Source: UBA2177 sp964452735
Lineage (GTDB): Bacteria > Patescibacteriota > Dojkabacteria > SC72
NCBI GenBank assembly: GCA_964452735.1
Contig: CAYVNA010000004.1
Location: forward strand, 1 to 47,603
Direction: 5' to 3'
Length of the DNA: 47,603 bases
This document shows, one piece after another, positions 6,959 to 15,184 of this stretch. Every line of letters starts with the position of its first letter. Position 1 is the stretch's first letter. The translations under genes were made by a program, and so were the position numbers. The notes beneath the pieces are model-generated. The model searched no databases and was not told where the DNA came from. It worked only from the letters and a program-made list of their open reading frames with translations.

Positions 6959-9070
6959 ATGAAAAATGTTAAAAAGATACCCAAGTATTACATATCTCTC
7001 TTAATCGCTTTTCTTCTCCTTACAATTACAACTGTCCTCTATATCAACATTCTCCGAATTACAAAATTAGCAAATGAAAAACCTCAGGATTTGGTATTTG
7101 CAAACATTTCAACTGTAGAGACAAAGATATACTGGAAAAGCAATACGGAAACAATATACAGAATCTCATACAAACCCAAAAGAGATACTGGATTATTTAA
7201 GACAATATATGACTATTCAATATATACAGATAATGTAAAAAAACAAAGGGTATATGAGATTCCGCTATCAGAGTTAATTCCCGAAACAGAATATATCTTA
7301 AGAGTAGAGGATGAGAATTCTAGGTGGAAAGAAGAGTATACCTTTTCCACAAGAAGCATTGCTGAAGAAATAGATATACCAAATATACAAACAGGTACTA
7401 GTTCCATTATGTCCTTCCTGCTTGTTGATATTGATGGTGATATGTATATGCTTGATACACAGTACCATGGGACATGGGCATTTGATTCAAAAGGAAAGGA
7501 ATATACTACAAGAAGATATTCCACATACATTACAAATACTGAACTATCAGCAAGCCTAAATGACCTACTAATCACTCCACTATATGCTGCATCTGGAGCC
7601 AACTGCAAAACAGGAATCAAAGTAAATGATACTTCATACACTCCATCAAAAGACAAGGTTGTAGATATTCTAAAAAGATTTGTTTCTGGATGTCCAGAGG
7701 GTACATACGCTCAACAATGCTATGAAGATGTATATTGCAGATCGATAAAAGCAGGTGTAGATCCAGCATTTGCCATTACAATATGGACCAATGAGTCTGG
7801 AGGAAGTAATTATGCATATCGACCTAGGGTTGGAGATTTCGGTATAGCCAACGAAAGTATTGTTCCATACAGTGATTTTGACAAACAACTCTCCCAGTTT
7901 CTTAAAATAGTATCTGATCCATCATATATACAAAACTGTTCTAAAGATAGTAACTATTCCGCAACTGTAAAATGGGGAGCCAAGTTCTTAACAGGAGACT
8001 GTAATTCAACAGCCAATTTGGAGAAAGGAAGGGAATATATGTCTAGTATATCCAATATATACAAATGGTATAACAGTACAAGGCTCCCACTATGGCCATT
8101 TAACACAACACCTAATTCAAATATATGTGATTACTCCAATGCTAAGACAAATACAACATATAATTCTTGCACAGCACAAGGCTCTTCCAACACATCACCT
8201 TCTAATAGTGAAAGTGATACTCCAAAAGAGAGTAAAACTAATGTACCCACTGGTGGAGATGGTATAAAGGACTATATGATCGTATCTGGTTCTGGAGTTA
8301 CTCCTAAAGATAGGAATTGTAAGGATCCAGATGGTTGTATCTGCCTATACAAATATAACTCTAGTTCAGAATCTACTCTCACAATTAAGAATGGATATAC
8401 TTGCACAACAGATAAGAAAGTAATCGTAACCCCTGTTGATCAAAAGGTTTGTTGTCTAAAAGACGATACAGCTTCATACCAACTATTATCAAAATGCGAT
8501 GGGAAAGTTCTGGAAAGTGTAAAAGAGATTGATTGTAAGGTAGTTAATAAAACCATGGAAATAGGCCAAGGAATCAATTTCATAAAGACAAACTATATAC
8601 TGGATACTTCCCCTACAAAACTAGACACAGCATATTCCATTATAAATAGCTCTGTTAACAATATACTTGCAGTCGGATCATTTAGAAATGATACTTGGGA
8701 GAACATAGTGAAGAATGAAAATGGAACGATAAGTGGAGGAGATTTCCCAATATCCTCAGAGAATGTCTATATGATAGTCTCAAAGGAGTCCTTCTCCCTT
8801 CCAGTGTTGTATGTGAAGATGGAACCAAGTGTTAAAATAGATACATTGGTTGGTTGGAACTTAGTACCATCTGAATCTTTTAGTAATGCTGGTAATAATT
8901 CAAAATCAATATTACAAAGCACTCAGTATACAAATGTAAAACAGGTTGCTGTATGGAATAATGGAACAAGTATATTTGATTACACCATAAAGGATAATTC
9001 GGGAAGCATATATGGAGAACAAACCCCTATTAGCAACATAGATGGTATTTTTGTAAAAGTTTCCCAATAA
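6959..9070 (+). CDS. Membrane-anchored surface protein with lysozyme-like domain and C-terminal repeats
   Basis: The 703-aa protein has an N-terminal membrane anchor (residues 10-30) and then a fibronectin-III-like domain (about 42-132) with TKIYWKSNTETIYRISY and ETEYILRVED. After a spacer comes a lysozyme/transglycosylase-like region (about 235-395). There DPAFAITIWTNESGGSNY supplies a Glu where soluble lytic transglycosylases carry their catalytic Glu, and DFGIANES follows. An Ser/Thr/Asn-rich linker (about 400-430) and a Cys-rich part come next. The C-terminus holds two related units of about 80 residues, the second containing GWNLVPSE. The product probably sits on the cell surface and may cut peptidoglycan, or the domain may only bind it. 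Confidence 0.6.
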   Translation: MKNVKKIPKYYISLLIAFLLLTITTVLYINILRITKLANEKPQDLVFANISTVETKIYWKSNTETIYRISYKPKRDTGLFKTIYDYSIYTDNVKKQRVYEIPLSELIPETEYILRVEDENSRWKEEYTFSTRSIAEEIDIPNIQTGTSSIMSFLLVDIDGDMYMLDTQYHGTWAFDSKGKEYTTRRYSTYITNTELSASLNDLLITPLYAASGANCKTGIKVNDTSYTPSKDKVVDILKRFVSGCPEGTYAQQCYEDVYCRSIKAGVDPAFAITIWTNESGGSNYAYRPRVGDFGIANESIVPYSDFDKQLSQFLKIVSDPSYIQNCSKDSNYSATVKWGAKFLTGDCNSTANLEKGREYMSSISNIYKWYNSTRLPLWPFNTTPNSNICDYSNAKTNTTYNSCTAQGSSNTSPSNSESDTPKESKTNVPTGGDGIKDYMIVSGSGVTPKDRNCKDPDGCICLYKYNSSSESTLTIKNGYTCTTDKKVIVTPVDQKVCCLKDDTASYQLLSKCDGKVLESVKEIDCKVVNKTMEIGQGINFIKTNYILDTSPTKLDTAYSIINSSVNNILAVGSFRNDTWENIVKNENGTISGGDFPISSENVYMIVSKESFSLPVLYVKMEPSVKIDTLVGWNLVPSESFSNAGNNSKSILQSTQYTNVKQVAVWNNGTSIFDYTIKDNSGSIYGEQTPISNIDGIFVKVSQ

Positions 9071-9086
9071 TCAATTCTATATCCTC

Positions 9087-9123
9087 TTGACACACATTAG
9101 CACTCAGTGGTACTATTTGCTAT
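9087..9123 (+). promoter_or_regulatory. hsp20 promoter with a degenerate CIRCE operator
   Basis: TTGACA (9087-9092) and TACTAT (9111-9116) are separated by 18 bases. Inside lies TTAGCACTC (9097-9105), a perfect left half of the CIRCE element bound by the heat-shock repressor HrcA. Nine bases later ATTTGCTAT (9115-9123) matches 5 of 9 positions of the right half GAGTGCTAA. The half-site sequence, the N9 spacing and the following hsp20 gene fit together. Confidence 0.6.
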
Positions 9124-9148
9124 ATTTAATTTTTAAAGTTGTAAAACT

Positions 9149-9598
9149 ATGAAAATTATAAAAAGAGATGATGGAAGAAGGATATATCCATCAAACTATG
9201 TCCCTGTAAGGTCAATATTTGATGATTTCTTTGCACCATCACTACTAGATGAATTCTTCACAACACAACCAACTCTTTCCTCCGTATCTGCAGATATCTG
9301 GGAGGAAAAAGATAACATATTCGTCAAGATGGCCTTACCTGGGATAAGGAAGGAGGATATTAAGATAACAATAAACGAAGATAATATCTGCATAACAGGA
9401 CAGAGCAAGATGGAAGAGGAGAATAACAAGGATAGAAAGTACTACTTCAGAAGCATGGAGAATTCATTTGAGCAGTCATTTAATCTTCCAACGAAGGTAA
9501 ATCCTGATTCCGTGGATGCAGAATTCAAAGATGGTGTTTTGACAGTAAAACTACCAAAGGCTGATGAGGTGAAACCTCGAGAGATAGAGATAAAATAG
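9149..9598 (+). CDS. Hsp20/alpha-crystallin small heat-shock protein
   Basis: The 149-aa chaperone has a typical alpha-crystallin domain from about residue 45: DIWEEKDNIFVKMALPGI, then ITINEDNICITGQ, then FEQSFNLP and the conserved A-x3-G-V-L element as AEFKDGVLTVKLPK. Small Hsp20 proteins form oligomers that hold unfolding proteins until ATP-driven chaperones act. The C-terminal I-x-I-type tail appears as REIEIK. An upstream CIRCE-like site suggests control by HrcA, which is not in the window. A terminator follows. Confidence 0.93.
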   Translation: MKIIKRDDGRRIYPSNYVPVRSIFDDFFAPSLLDEFFTTQPTLSSVSADIWEEKDNIFVKMALPGIRKEDIKITINEDNICITGQSKMEEENNKDRKYYFRSMENSFEQSFNLPTKVNPDSVDAEFKDGVLTVKLPKADEVKPREIEIK

Positions 9599-9618
9599 AT
9601 CCCACCCCATAATATACG

Positions 9619-9648
9619 AAGGAGGGCTTGAAAGATAGCCCCCTTTTT
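9619..9648 (+). terminator. Intrinsic terminator after hsp20
   Basis: AAGGAGGGC (9619-9627) pairs with GCCCCCTT (9638-9645) with one A-C mismatch and a wobble, around a 10-base loop, and runs into T5 (9644-9648). The T tract abuts the next gene's TATAAT. Confidence 0.75.
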
Positions 9649-9649
9649 G

Positions 9650-9655
9650 TATAAT
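9650..9655 (+). promoter_or_regulatory. -10 element TATAAT before a TTG start
   Basis: TATAAT ends 8 bases before TTG 9664. No alternative in-frame ATG exists near the start, so this may be a leaderless gene with a TTG initiator. Confidence 0.5.
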
Positions 9656-9663
9656 GTAATAAC

Positions 9664-10299
9664 TTGGAACCCTGTAATCTTGAACAAGAAAAACTAGGAA
9701 GAACAATAATAGAAAGAGCTATCCGAATAACAGAAGGTAGAATTCAAACTAGCACTGAAGATAAATATATAAGTTACAAAGGGAAAGAGTTACTTGGATT
9801 AAAACATATCAAGAAGTTTTCACATGTACCAATAAATGGAACTGGAGGGATATTAGGAGAAGCACTTTTCGATCTAATATACTCACGCTTCATATCTCTT
9901 GTTCCTTCTAGTGGAGATGAGGATTATAAAGATGGTATAGATTTCTTTCTAGACGGTTTCCCCATAGATGTAACAACAGATCTTAGAGGAAATAATATAA
10001 ATAAGAAGGTTAAACCAGAGAAATATACGACCATACTGCTCCCCAATAGGATAAATTCCCCTATTGCTTTCCCAAAAGAAGAAGATAACAATAATCCAAA
10101 CGAATATATTACACACTTATTAGAAACTGGAGATATAGATATCCCTCAATACATGGTAGATCTTTATGCAATAAATTTCACCATGCTAGAACACCTTGAA
10201 AGACATATATGGGAGCTAGAATCAAATGGGATTAGGAATGCTGGCTTAAACAATGTAACAAACCTACGAACAATCTTAGAGCTACTACCTACTCCCTAG
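9664..10299 (+). CDS. Unknown protein with a possible PD-(D/E)XK nuclease core
   Basis: This 211-aa protein is not recognised by family. The central part reads GILGEALFDLIYSRF, then DYKDGIDFFLDGFPIDVTTD. An E in the first helix, a GID, and a D-x-T strand end resemble the layout of restriction-endonuclease-like folds (E...D...D/ExK), although the last position reads IDVTTD, not ExK. The N-terminal 50 residues look like a separate helical segment. The start is a TTG placed 8 bases after a TATAAT. Its 3' end overlaps the convergent CapA-like gene by 11 bases. The nuclease reading is a hypothesis. Confidence 0.45.
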   Translation: MEPCNLEQEKLGRTIIERAIRITEGRIQTSTEDKYISYKGKELLGLKHIKKFSHVPINGTGGILGEALFDLIYSRFISLVPSSGDEDYKDGIDFFLDGFPIDVTTDLRGNNINKKVKPEKYTTILLPNRINSPIAFPKEEDNNNPNEYITHLLETGDIDIPQYMVDLYAINFTMLEHLERHIWELESNGIRNAGLNNVTNLRTILELLPTP

Positions 10300-11974
10300 C
10301 ATCCTTCAGAAGCTCAAGAAGAAGATCTGCCTGCTCCTTTGTAGCTAACCTAGGTATCAGATCCTTATCCATATATATTGGTACTAAACGTGTCTGTATA
10401 TGCTTCCCGTTATAGAAATAATGAGATAAAACCATACCCTGTCTAGTACCAATCCACATACTCTGATCAAAATATAAGTTCCCAAGACCATAATAAATAA
10501 CACCATCACCATACAATTCATATGTTTGAGGTTGATGAGCCTGAGTACCAATAACAATATCAGCACCAAAATCTACAGCCTTCCTAAATACCCCCTTCTG
10601 ATCAGGATTACTCAGAGGCTTGTAACAAATAGGATAGATAACATCCCCATTTGGATAACAATAACACTCCTGGAACTGGAAAGTTACTATAACTATATCT
10701 GCATTCTCCCTTGCTGTTTGAACATCCCTCTTAACTTTCTCCTCTGAATAGGAGTTCGCCCCAGCCCTACTAACACCAGCCAAAGCAAGACTCTCGTAAA
10801 TTGTATCATAATAATTATAACCAACAAACGCCATCTTAGTTCCATTAACCTCCTCATACAAGATCTTGCTAGCATCCTCACTATCCAAGCCACCCCCGAA
10901 ATATCTCATACCCAAATCTTTGTACATACCAATACTCTCAGTATTGTACTGGCTGCCAAAATCGTTATTATGATTACCCGTAAGCTCGACAATATCAACA
11001 CCAGACCTCTTTAATACCTCAATATACTCAGGACGAGAACAAAACCTCATGCCAGAATAGACTGTACAACCAGAAACAAAGGAAACCTCATTTGAAACAT
11101 GGGTTAGATCAGCATTAGCAAGGAAATCGCCTATCTCGTTTGCAGGATAACCATAATCACCAGACTTATCAATCTTAGATGCTAAAGCTCTAGATATTGC
11201 AACAACACCACCCATATTAACTTTTACAACTCTGTTCAAATCCATCCTATTTTCAGTACCAGAGATATTTCCTTCTAGAACAGATAGAACAAAATCATCA
11301 ACATTTTTCTTCAAAGAAGCATATAAATTAACTGAAATAGAACCAGACTCATCATCCAAGAAATATTTACCTGAATATTGCAAAATCTTCACCCTTATAT
11401 CAACATCCTCTATCGATACCAAACCAATATTATTATCACTATCCTCTAACTTCTTAACTAACTCATCGTATGAATCTACTATTTCGATGGAGATACCATA
11501 CTCTTCCTCTAAGTAATCCTTGAATTGAGAATCCAACATATACAAAGAATATGGTTCTAAAGAATCAATACCCTCAACTAAGGAATACGTATGACCAACT
11601 GGAATCAACCTACTACCAACTAAATCCTTAGCATCATCTCCTTTATCCATAGAGAGATGGATATCCCCTTTCTTCTCTACAACCTTGAATCTCTTCTTTC
11701 CATTGAAATCCAGTTTGTCTAAATTCTCAAGAATTTCGCTTTTGTATGAATCCTTAACAGAGCTATCTATGGATAATGTATATGTTTGGTAATTAACGAT
11801 ATTCTTTCTAGAAAAGACAAAAACTATTGCTGATAAAAAGTCATTCTTTTCAATAACCCACAGTGAAATTGGAAGGATTATGAGGAAAACAATAAAGGAT
11901 AACTTAAAAAGAAGACCGTTGCGCCTCCTCTTCTTCCCCCTTCTCTCTTCTCGCATATAGATATTCTGTCTCAT
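10289..11974 (-). CDS. CapA-like (PGA synthesis/capsule) metallophosphatase-fold protein
   Basis: The 561-aa product (ATG 11974) has a basic N-terminus, a membrane anchor (about residues 20-45), an unassigned extracellular region (about 60-265) and a C-terminal CapA domain. The domain shows ELTGNHNNDFG (family NNH-x-D-G box), GMRYFGGG, then GTQAHQPQTYEL and GLGNLYFDQ (family G-x-H-x-x-Q and GNF). The family block IVxxHWG is replaced by IVTFQFQECYC, so the usual His is missing there. CapA proteins help make or anchor poly-gamma-glutamate-type polymers. TAATAT ends 8 bases before this ATG; a TTG 18 bases upstream is less likely. Confidence 0.72.
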   Translation of the reverse strand: MRQNIYMREERRGKKRRRNGLLFKLSFIVFLIILPISLWVIEKNDFLSAIVFVFSRKNIVNYQTYTLSIDSSVKDSYKSEILENLDKLDFNGKKRFKVVEKKGDIHLSMDKGDDAKDLVGSRLIPVGHTYSLVEGIDSLEPYSLYMLDSQFKDYLEEEYGISIEIVDSYDELVKKLEDSDNNIGLVSIEDVDIRVKILQYSGKYFLDDESGSISVNLYASLKKNVDDFVLSVLEGNISGTENRMDLNRVVKVNMGGVVAISRALASKIDKSGDYGYPANEIGDFLANADLTHVSNEVSFVSGCTVYSGMRFCSRPEYIEVLKRSGVDIVELTGNHNNDFGSQYNTESIGMYKDLGMRYFGGGLDSEDASKILYEEVNGTKMAFVGYNYYDTIYESLALAGVSRAGANSYSEEKVKRDVQTARENADIVIVTFQFQECYCYPNGDVIYPICYKPLSNPDQKGVFRKAVDFGADIVIGTQAHQPQTYELYGDGVIYYGLGNLYFDQSMWIGTRQGMVLSHYFYNGKHIQTRLVPIYMDKDLIPRLATKEQADLLLELLKDARE

Positions 11975-12036
11975 TTGGATACATATTAACAAGATTGAAA
12001 GATTCCTTCAAACTTTTTACTATGGGATAAATATGG

Positions 12037-12042
12037 TATAAT
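12037..12042 (+). promoter_or_regulatory. -10 element TATAAT
   Basis: TATAAT, with TGG just before it, lies 31 bases upstream of the ATG at 12074, leaving a short AT-rich leader. TTTTAC at 12015-12020 could be a weak -35 with a 16-base spacer. Confidence 0.5.
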
Positions 12043-12073
12043 ATATGTACATATTAATTTATTACAAAATAAT

Positions 12074-12664
12074 ATGAATAACCTGCTCTTAAAAACTAAA
12101 AAATCTTTTGCTATAGTTTCAGGAATAATGTTCTCTGCTGTTATACTTAACTCTATATCACAAAGAATACCTGTAAACTATGTAGAAGCTAACCAATCTG
12201 GAAATATAGGGGCCCTATCTATCTCTACAAATACTGAGATAGAAGAGAACTTAATTGTAAAAGAGATAAATCTCAATACAAACCCTACATACATGCCAGA
12301 TAGTCAAAAGATAGAGAATATCAGAACATACTTAGCAAAGAGAAATTCTCCTCTTGCAGAATATGCTGAGGAATTTGTTAAGGCTGCAGACGAATACGGA
12401 ATCGACTACAGAATTGTAGCTGCGATATCTGTTATTGAGTCTGGTGGTGGGAAAAACAACTTCAGACCATATAATGGTTGGGGTTGGGGTAAGATGACTT
12501 TTGAAAGTTGGGAAGATGGTATATGGACTGTATCTAAAGGTATTGCAAAATACTATAGTAGAGGTCTAACCACTCCTAAACTCATTAGTACATACTACTG
12601 TCCACCTAATGCTATCAATTGGGCTAACAAGGTTCAGTATGTGATGAATCAGATCGGTGAATAA
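12074..12664 (+). CDS. Exported lysozyme-like (glucosaminidase/transglycosylase) protein
   Basis: This 196-aa protein starts with a basic stretch and a hydrophobic export signal (residues 10-30), followed by a low-complexity region to about residue 80. The C-terminal lysozyme-fold domain reads VKAADEYGIDYRIVAAISVIESGGGKN, with the Glu of VIESGGG as the likely catalytic residue. NGWGWGKMTF and SWEDGIWTVSKGIAKYY follow, typical of glucosaminidase/GH73-like autolysins. It probably cleaves peptidoglycan outside the cell during growth. A strong terminator follows 6 bases after the stop, so it is a single-gene unit. Confidence 0.72.
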   Translation: MNNLLLKTKKSFAIVSGIMFSAVILNSISQRIPVNYVEANQSGNIGALSISTNTEIEENLIVKEINLNTNPTYMPDSQKIENIRTYLAKRNSPLAEYAEEFVKAADEYGIDYRIVAAISVIESGGGKNNFRPYNGWGWGKMTFESWEDGIWTVSKGIAKYYSRGLTTPKLISTYYCPPNAINWANKVQYVMNQIGE

Positions 12665-12670
12665 GTTTTT

Positions 12671-12698
12671 GCCCCAGTATAATATACTGGGGCTTTTT
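12671..12698 (+). terminator. Intrinsic terminator
   Basis: GCCCCAGTAT and ATACTGGGGC pair perfectly (10 bp) around AAT and are followed by T5. This is the clearest terminator in the window. Confidence 0.92.
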
Positions 12699-12702
12699 CA
12701 TA

Positions 12703-12708
12703 TATACT
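12703..12708 (+). promoter_or_regulatory. -10 element TATACT, leaderless-type
   Basis: TATACT ends 6 bases before the ATG at 12715 and starts just after the preceding terminator's T tract. Confidence 0.55.
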
Positions 12709-12714
12709 CATATC

Positions 12715-13410
12715 ATGTTCCCCAAAATAAGAAATTTTAGAAAATATCATATTACCTACTTCTCTGACTTAGAGTTGGATATCCTACTAAATGAAATCTT
12801 TAAGAAGGAAATATACAATATAGAATTGGAGAGTAAGAAGCCAGTAATATATGATATCGGAGCCCATATAGGGTTAGCTACTATCTATTTCAAATCAAGA
12901 TACCCAGAGAGTACTATCCTATGTTTTGAACCGAATCCAAACGTTATTCCTCTTCTAGAAGAGAATATTTTTCAAAACAATCTTAATAATATAGAGATAC
13001 ATAATGTTGCGATAAGCAATAAAGATGGATATAGAGATTTGTATATGGATTCTTCTGGACTAGGAGCATTTTCAACTGCAAGTTTCATAAAAGATGCTTG
13101 GAATGGAAAACAAGCTAGTAAAGCAATAAATGTAAAAACCGAGAGATTAACATCCTATTTAGACAATGATGTCGATTTAGTCAAGATAGATACCGAGGGA
13201 GAAGAGGAAAAGATATTGGAAGATATTAATAAGGCAAACCTATTTTCAAAGATTAAGAATCTCATTATAGAATTCCACCCAGTAGGAGGAAGGTCTTCAA
13301 AAAGAATCACGAGTATGCTAAGAGAAAATGGATATGATGTATTGGAAGGAGAAAAGGACAGTGATGACCTAGTCCTTATAGTAGCCAAGAAGCGAAGATA
13401 TATACCTTAA
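12715..13410 (+). CDS. FkbM family methyltransferase
   Basis: The 231-aa product follows the FkbM pattern: VIYDIGAHIGLATIYF (motif I), ILCFEPNPNVIPLLEENI (acidic motif II), NVAISNKDG, then VDLVKIDTEGEEEKIL and LIIEFHPVG. FkbM enzymes O-methylate sugars or polyketides, and in many bacteria modify surface glycans. That fits the nearby glycan genes, though the substrate is unknown. Its last 42 bases overlap the convergent yvcK gene. Confidence 0.88.
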   Translation: MFPKIRNFRKYHITYFSDLELDILLNEIFKKEIYNIELESKKPVIYDIGAHIGLATIYFKSRYPESTILCFEPNPNVIPLLEENIFQNNLNNIEIHNVAISNKDGYRDLYMDSSGLGAFSTASFIKDAWNGKQASKAINVKTERLTSYLDNDVDLVKIDTEGEEEKILEDINKANLFSKIKNLIIEFHPVGGRSSKRITSMLRENGYDVLEGEKDSDDLVLIVAKKRRYIP

Positions 13411-14400
13411 TACACTATTTCTCCTACTATTGAATATCTCGTAAAGAGATTTGGCTAGCTTCCCATTATCATGTCTAATCAAACTTCTTTTAAGAGTATC
13501 TCCTTTATCCTTCTTTATTGGTTCGTTGGCTACGAGATCTTTCCTCAAGACAAATCTCCCACATCCATCTCCTAGGTCATCTTCCAAGATATGCTCACCT
13601 TCTTGGAGGTATCTTACATATGCTTCCTCTGGGAAATTACCGTTATTAACTAAGACATAGTCTAGATCTCTCCCAAGATATTTTTCTAGAATCTCAACAA
13701 TGTCCCTATGTGTCTTATATCTAGTTTGCCCTATTTTACTCATTAGGTTAGCAATGTATATGCATTTTGCATTAGATTTTCTAATTGCATTCTTCATACC
13801 ATCAGCAAGAAGATTGGGTATAATTGTTGTATACAGGTCTCCGGGACCTAGGATGATATAATCAGCCTTACTGACAACTTCCAAAGCCCTGTCTGTTGCC
13901 TTCGCTTTGGAATCTAAATAAAACTTTACTATCTCCTTATGTTTCTTTGGCTCGTCAATATGGTGCTCACCAACTACTTTGGATCCATCATCATACTCAG
14001 CAACCAACCTCACATCATCTAAAGTTACAGGTATTACATCTCCATTTACACTAAACAGCGTTTTAAACATCTCAATAGCCTCTATTTCAGACCCTAAGAT
14101 GTCTGTCATTGCTATCATTAATAGGTTACCCAAAGTATGTCCCTTCATACTATTTCCATCGGGGAATCTGTATGTGAAGAGCTTCCTCAAGACTTCGTTA
14201 TTATGTGAATCTGAAAGAGAGAGGATTGACTTCCTAACATCACTAAGAGGGAGAAGCCCAAACTCATCACGTACAGTAGCATTACTACCTCCATCATCCA
14301 TCATTCCAACAATTACTGAGATGCTTAATTCTTTGTATTTCTTTAGGCCTTCTAGAACTACAGAGGACCCTGTTCCTCCCCCTACTACAACAATATTCAT
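13369..14400 (-). CDS. YvcK/CofD-family (gluconeogenesis factor)
   Basis: This 343-aa protein begins MNIVVVGGGTGSSVVLEGL, the signature of the UPF0052/CofD family. It continues with GMMDDGGSNATVRDEFGLLPLSDVRK, HTLGNLLM and ADYIILGPGDLYTTIIPNLL, all typical of the YvcK branch. In Bacillus, YvcK binds UDP-GlcNAc and supports cell-wall precursor supply on gluconeogenic substrates. The length matches the family. TATAAT (14407-14412, minus strand) ends 6 bases before the ATG. The 3' end overlaps the FkbM gene on the other strand. Confidence 0.9.
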   Translation of the reverse strand: MNIVVVGGGTGSSVVLEGLKKYKELSISVIVGMMDDGGSNATVRDEFGLLPLSDVRKSILSLSDSHNNEVLRKLFTYRFPDGNSMKGHTLGNLLMIAMTDILGSEIEAIEMFKTLFSVNGDVIPVTLDDVRLVAEYDDGSKVVGEHHIDEPKKHKEIVKFYLDSKAKATDRALEVVSKADYIILGPGDLYTTIIPNLLADGMKNAIRKSNAKCIYIANLMSKIGQTRYKTHRDIVEILEKYLGRDLDYVLVNNGNFPEEAYVRYLQEGEHILEDDLGDGCGRFVLRKDLVANEPIKKDKGDTLKRSLIRHDNGKLAKSLYEIFNSRRNSVLRYISSLLGYYKD

Positions 14401-14406
14401 ACGGAA

Positions 14407-14412
14407 ATTATA
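14407..14412 (-). promoter_or_regulatory. -10 element TATAAT of yvcK, leaderless-type
   Basis: On the minus strand TATAAT ends 6 bases before the ATG at 14400. The divergent carD has its own TACTAT at 14444-14449, ending 9 bases before ATG 14459. Confidence 0.6.
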
Positions 14413-14458
14413 CCATTTTCATGATATAATGAACGATTAAGATTACTATCAAATCTAT

Positions 14459-14980
14459 ATGAATTTCAAAGTAGGATCAAAAGTCTTCTACCCTTCCCAC
14501 GGTGCTGGTGTGATAAAAAGAGAGAAGGATATAGAGTTTGATGGACAGAAGAAAAGATATTTTGAATTTGAGCTAATAACAAATCCTCTAAGTATATCAA
14601 CACCTGTTGAGAATATTGATAATTTGGGAATTAGAGATGTTCTTTCAGTACAAAAGATTAAAGATGCTATAAAGGTGTTAAAGAAAAGCCCTAGTGCAAA
14701 TCCAAAAGTAAAAGATTTCAATGTTATGTTAAATATGTTTAAGGAATTAGAGGAGAGTTCTGATTTAGAATCATCAATCAAGATAATACAGTACTGTAAT
14801 TATGTTAAAAAAAGCAGAGAAAAGGAAGGGAGATTAATTCCAGTTAGTATTGAGAAGCAATTGGAAGGAGCTATAAAGAATATTGTTGGGGAACTTGCAG
14901 TATCTAGTGGTATTTCATTGAAAACAGCTACAAAGAATTTCACAAAGATAACGGGAATAGAAGCAGATATAGAAGAATAA
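14459..14980 (+). CDS. CarD-like RNA polymerase-binding regulator
   Basis: The 173-aa protein starts with the CarD/CdnL/TRCF RNA-polymerase-interaction domain (residues 1-60): FKVGSKVFYPSHGAGVI and FEFELITNPLSISTPVENI. A mostly helical C-terminal half follows (about 65-173). CarD proteins bind the beta subunit lobe of RNA polymerase and stabilise the open promoter complex. It is transcribed divergently from yvcK and followed 2 bases after its stop by a candidate structured RNA. Confidence 0.85.
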   Translation: MNFKVGSKVFYPSHGAGVIKREKDIEFDGQKKRYFEFELITNPLSISTPVENIDNLGIRDVLSVQKIKDAIKVLKKSPSANPKVKDFNVMLNMFKELEESSDLESSIKIIQYCNYVKKSREKEGRLIPVSIEKQLEGAIKNIVGELAVSSGISLKTATKNFTKITGIEADIEE

Positions 14981-14982
14981 AA

Positions 14983-15103
14983 GCAGGATGCCGGACCTAC
15001 ACCGGAATATCGTATACATCAGGTTCTGTAAACAGAAGATGATGTTCAAAAATCCGAGGACTTTTGAAGCGAAAGAAGGTTCTAGTAACCTACAACATCC
15101 TGC
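14983..15103. ncRNA. Candidate structured RNA element (five-helix junction), unassigned
   Basis: An 8-bp closing stem GCAGGATG (14983-14990)/CATCCTGC (15096-15103) encloses four hairpins. P2 is CCGG/CCGG (14991-15005), abutting the closing stem. P3 is ACATCA/TGATGT (15016-15021/15040-15045) with a GG/GA internal loop, then TTCTG-TAAA-CAGAA. P4 is TCAAAA/TTTTGA (15046-15051/15062-15067). P5 is AGGTT/AACCT (15077-15081/15087-15091). All pairs are Watson-Crick, so the fold does not fix the strand. On plus the unpaired parts are A-rich, as in many structured RNAs; on minus a TTTTATT follows the closing stem and a TATAAA precedes it. No match to 5S, 6S, SRP, tmRNA or a riboswitch that I recognise. 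Confidence 0.42.
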
Positions 15104-15184
15104 ATAACGTAATCTCTTATTTATAAGGTACATTAAAACGTACAATATTAGATACCTTGTGTCAATAAGTCCTAGTATTTGTCT

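Noticed and set aside
14983..15103. The structured element as 5S rRNA, 6S RNA, SRP RNA or a known riboswitch.
   Set aside because: The 5S core text, the 6S single long helix with a central bubble, and the SRP apical loop are all absent; no riboswitch consensus was recognised.
14983..15110. The structured element as an integron attC site, because GTTATGC occurs at its edge on the minus strand.
   Set aside because: The matching core site at the other end is missing, and there is no integrase or cassette array.
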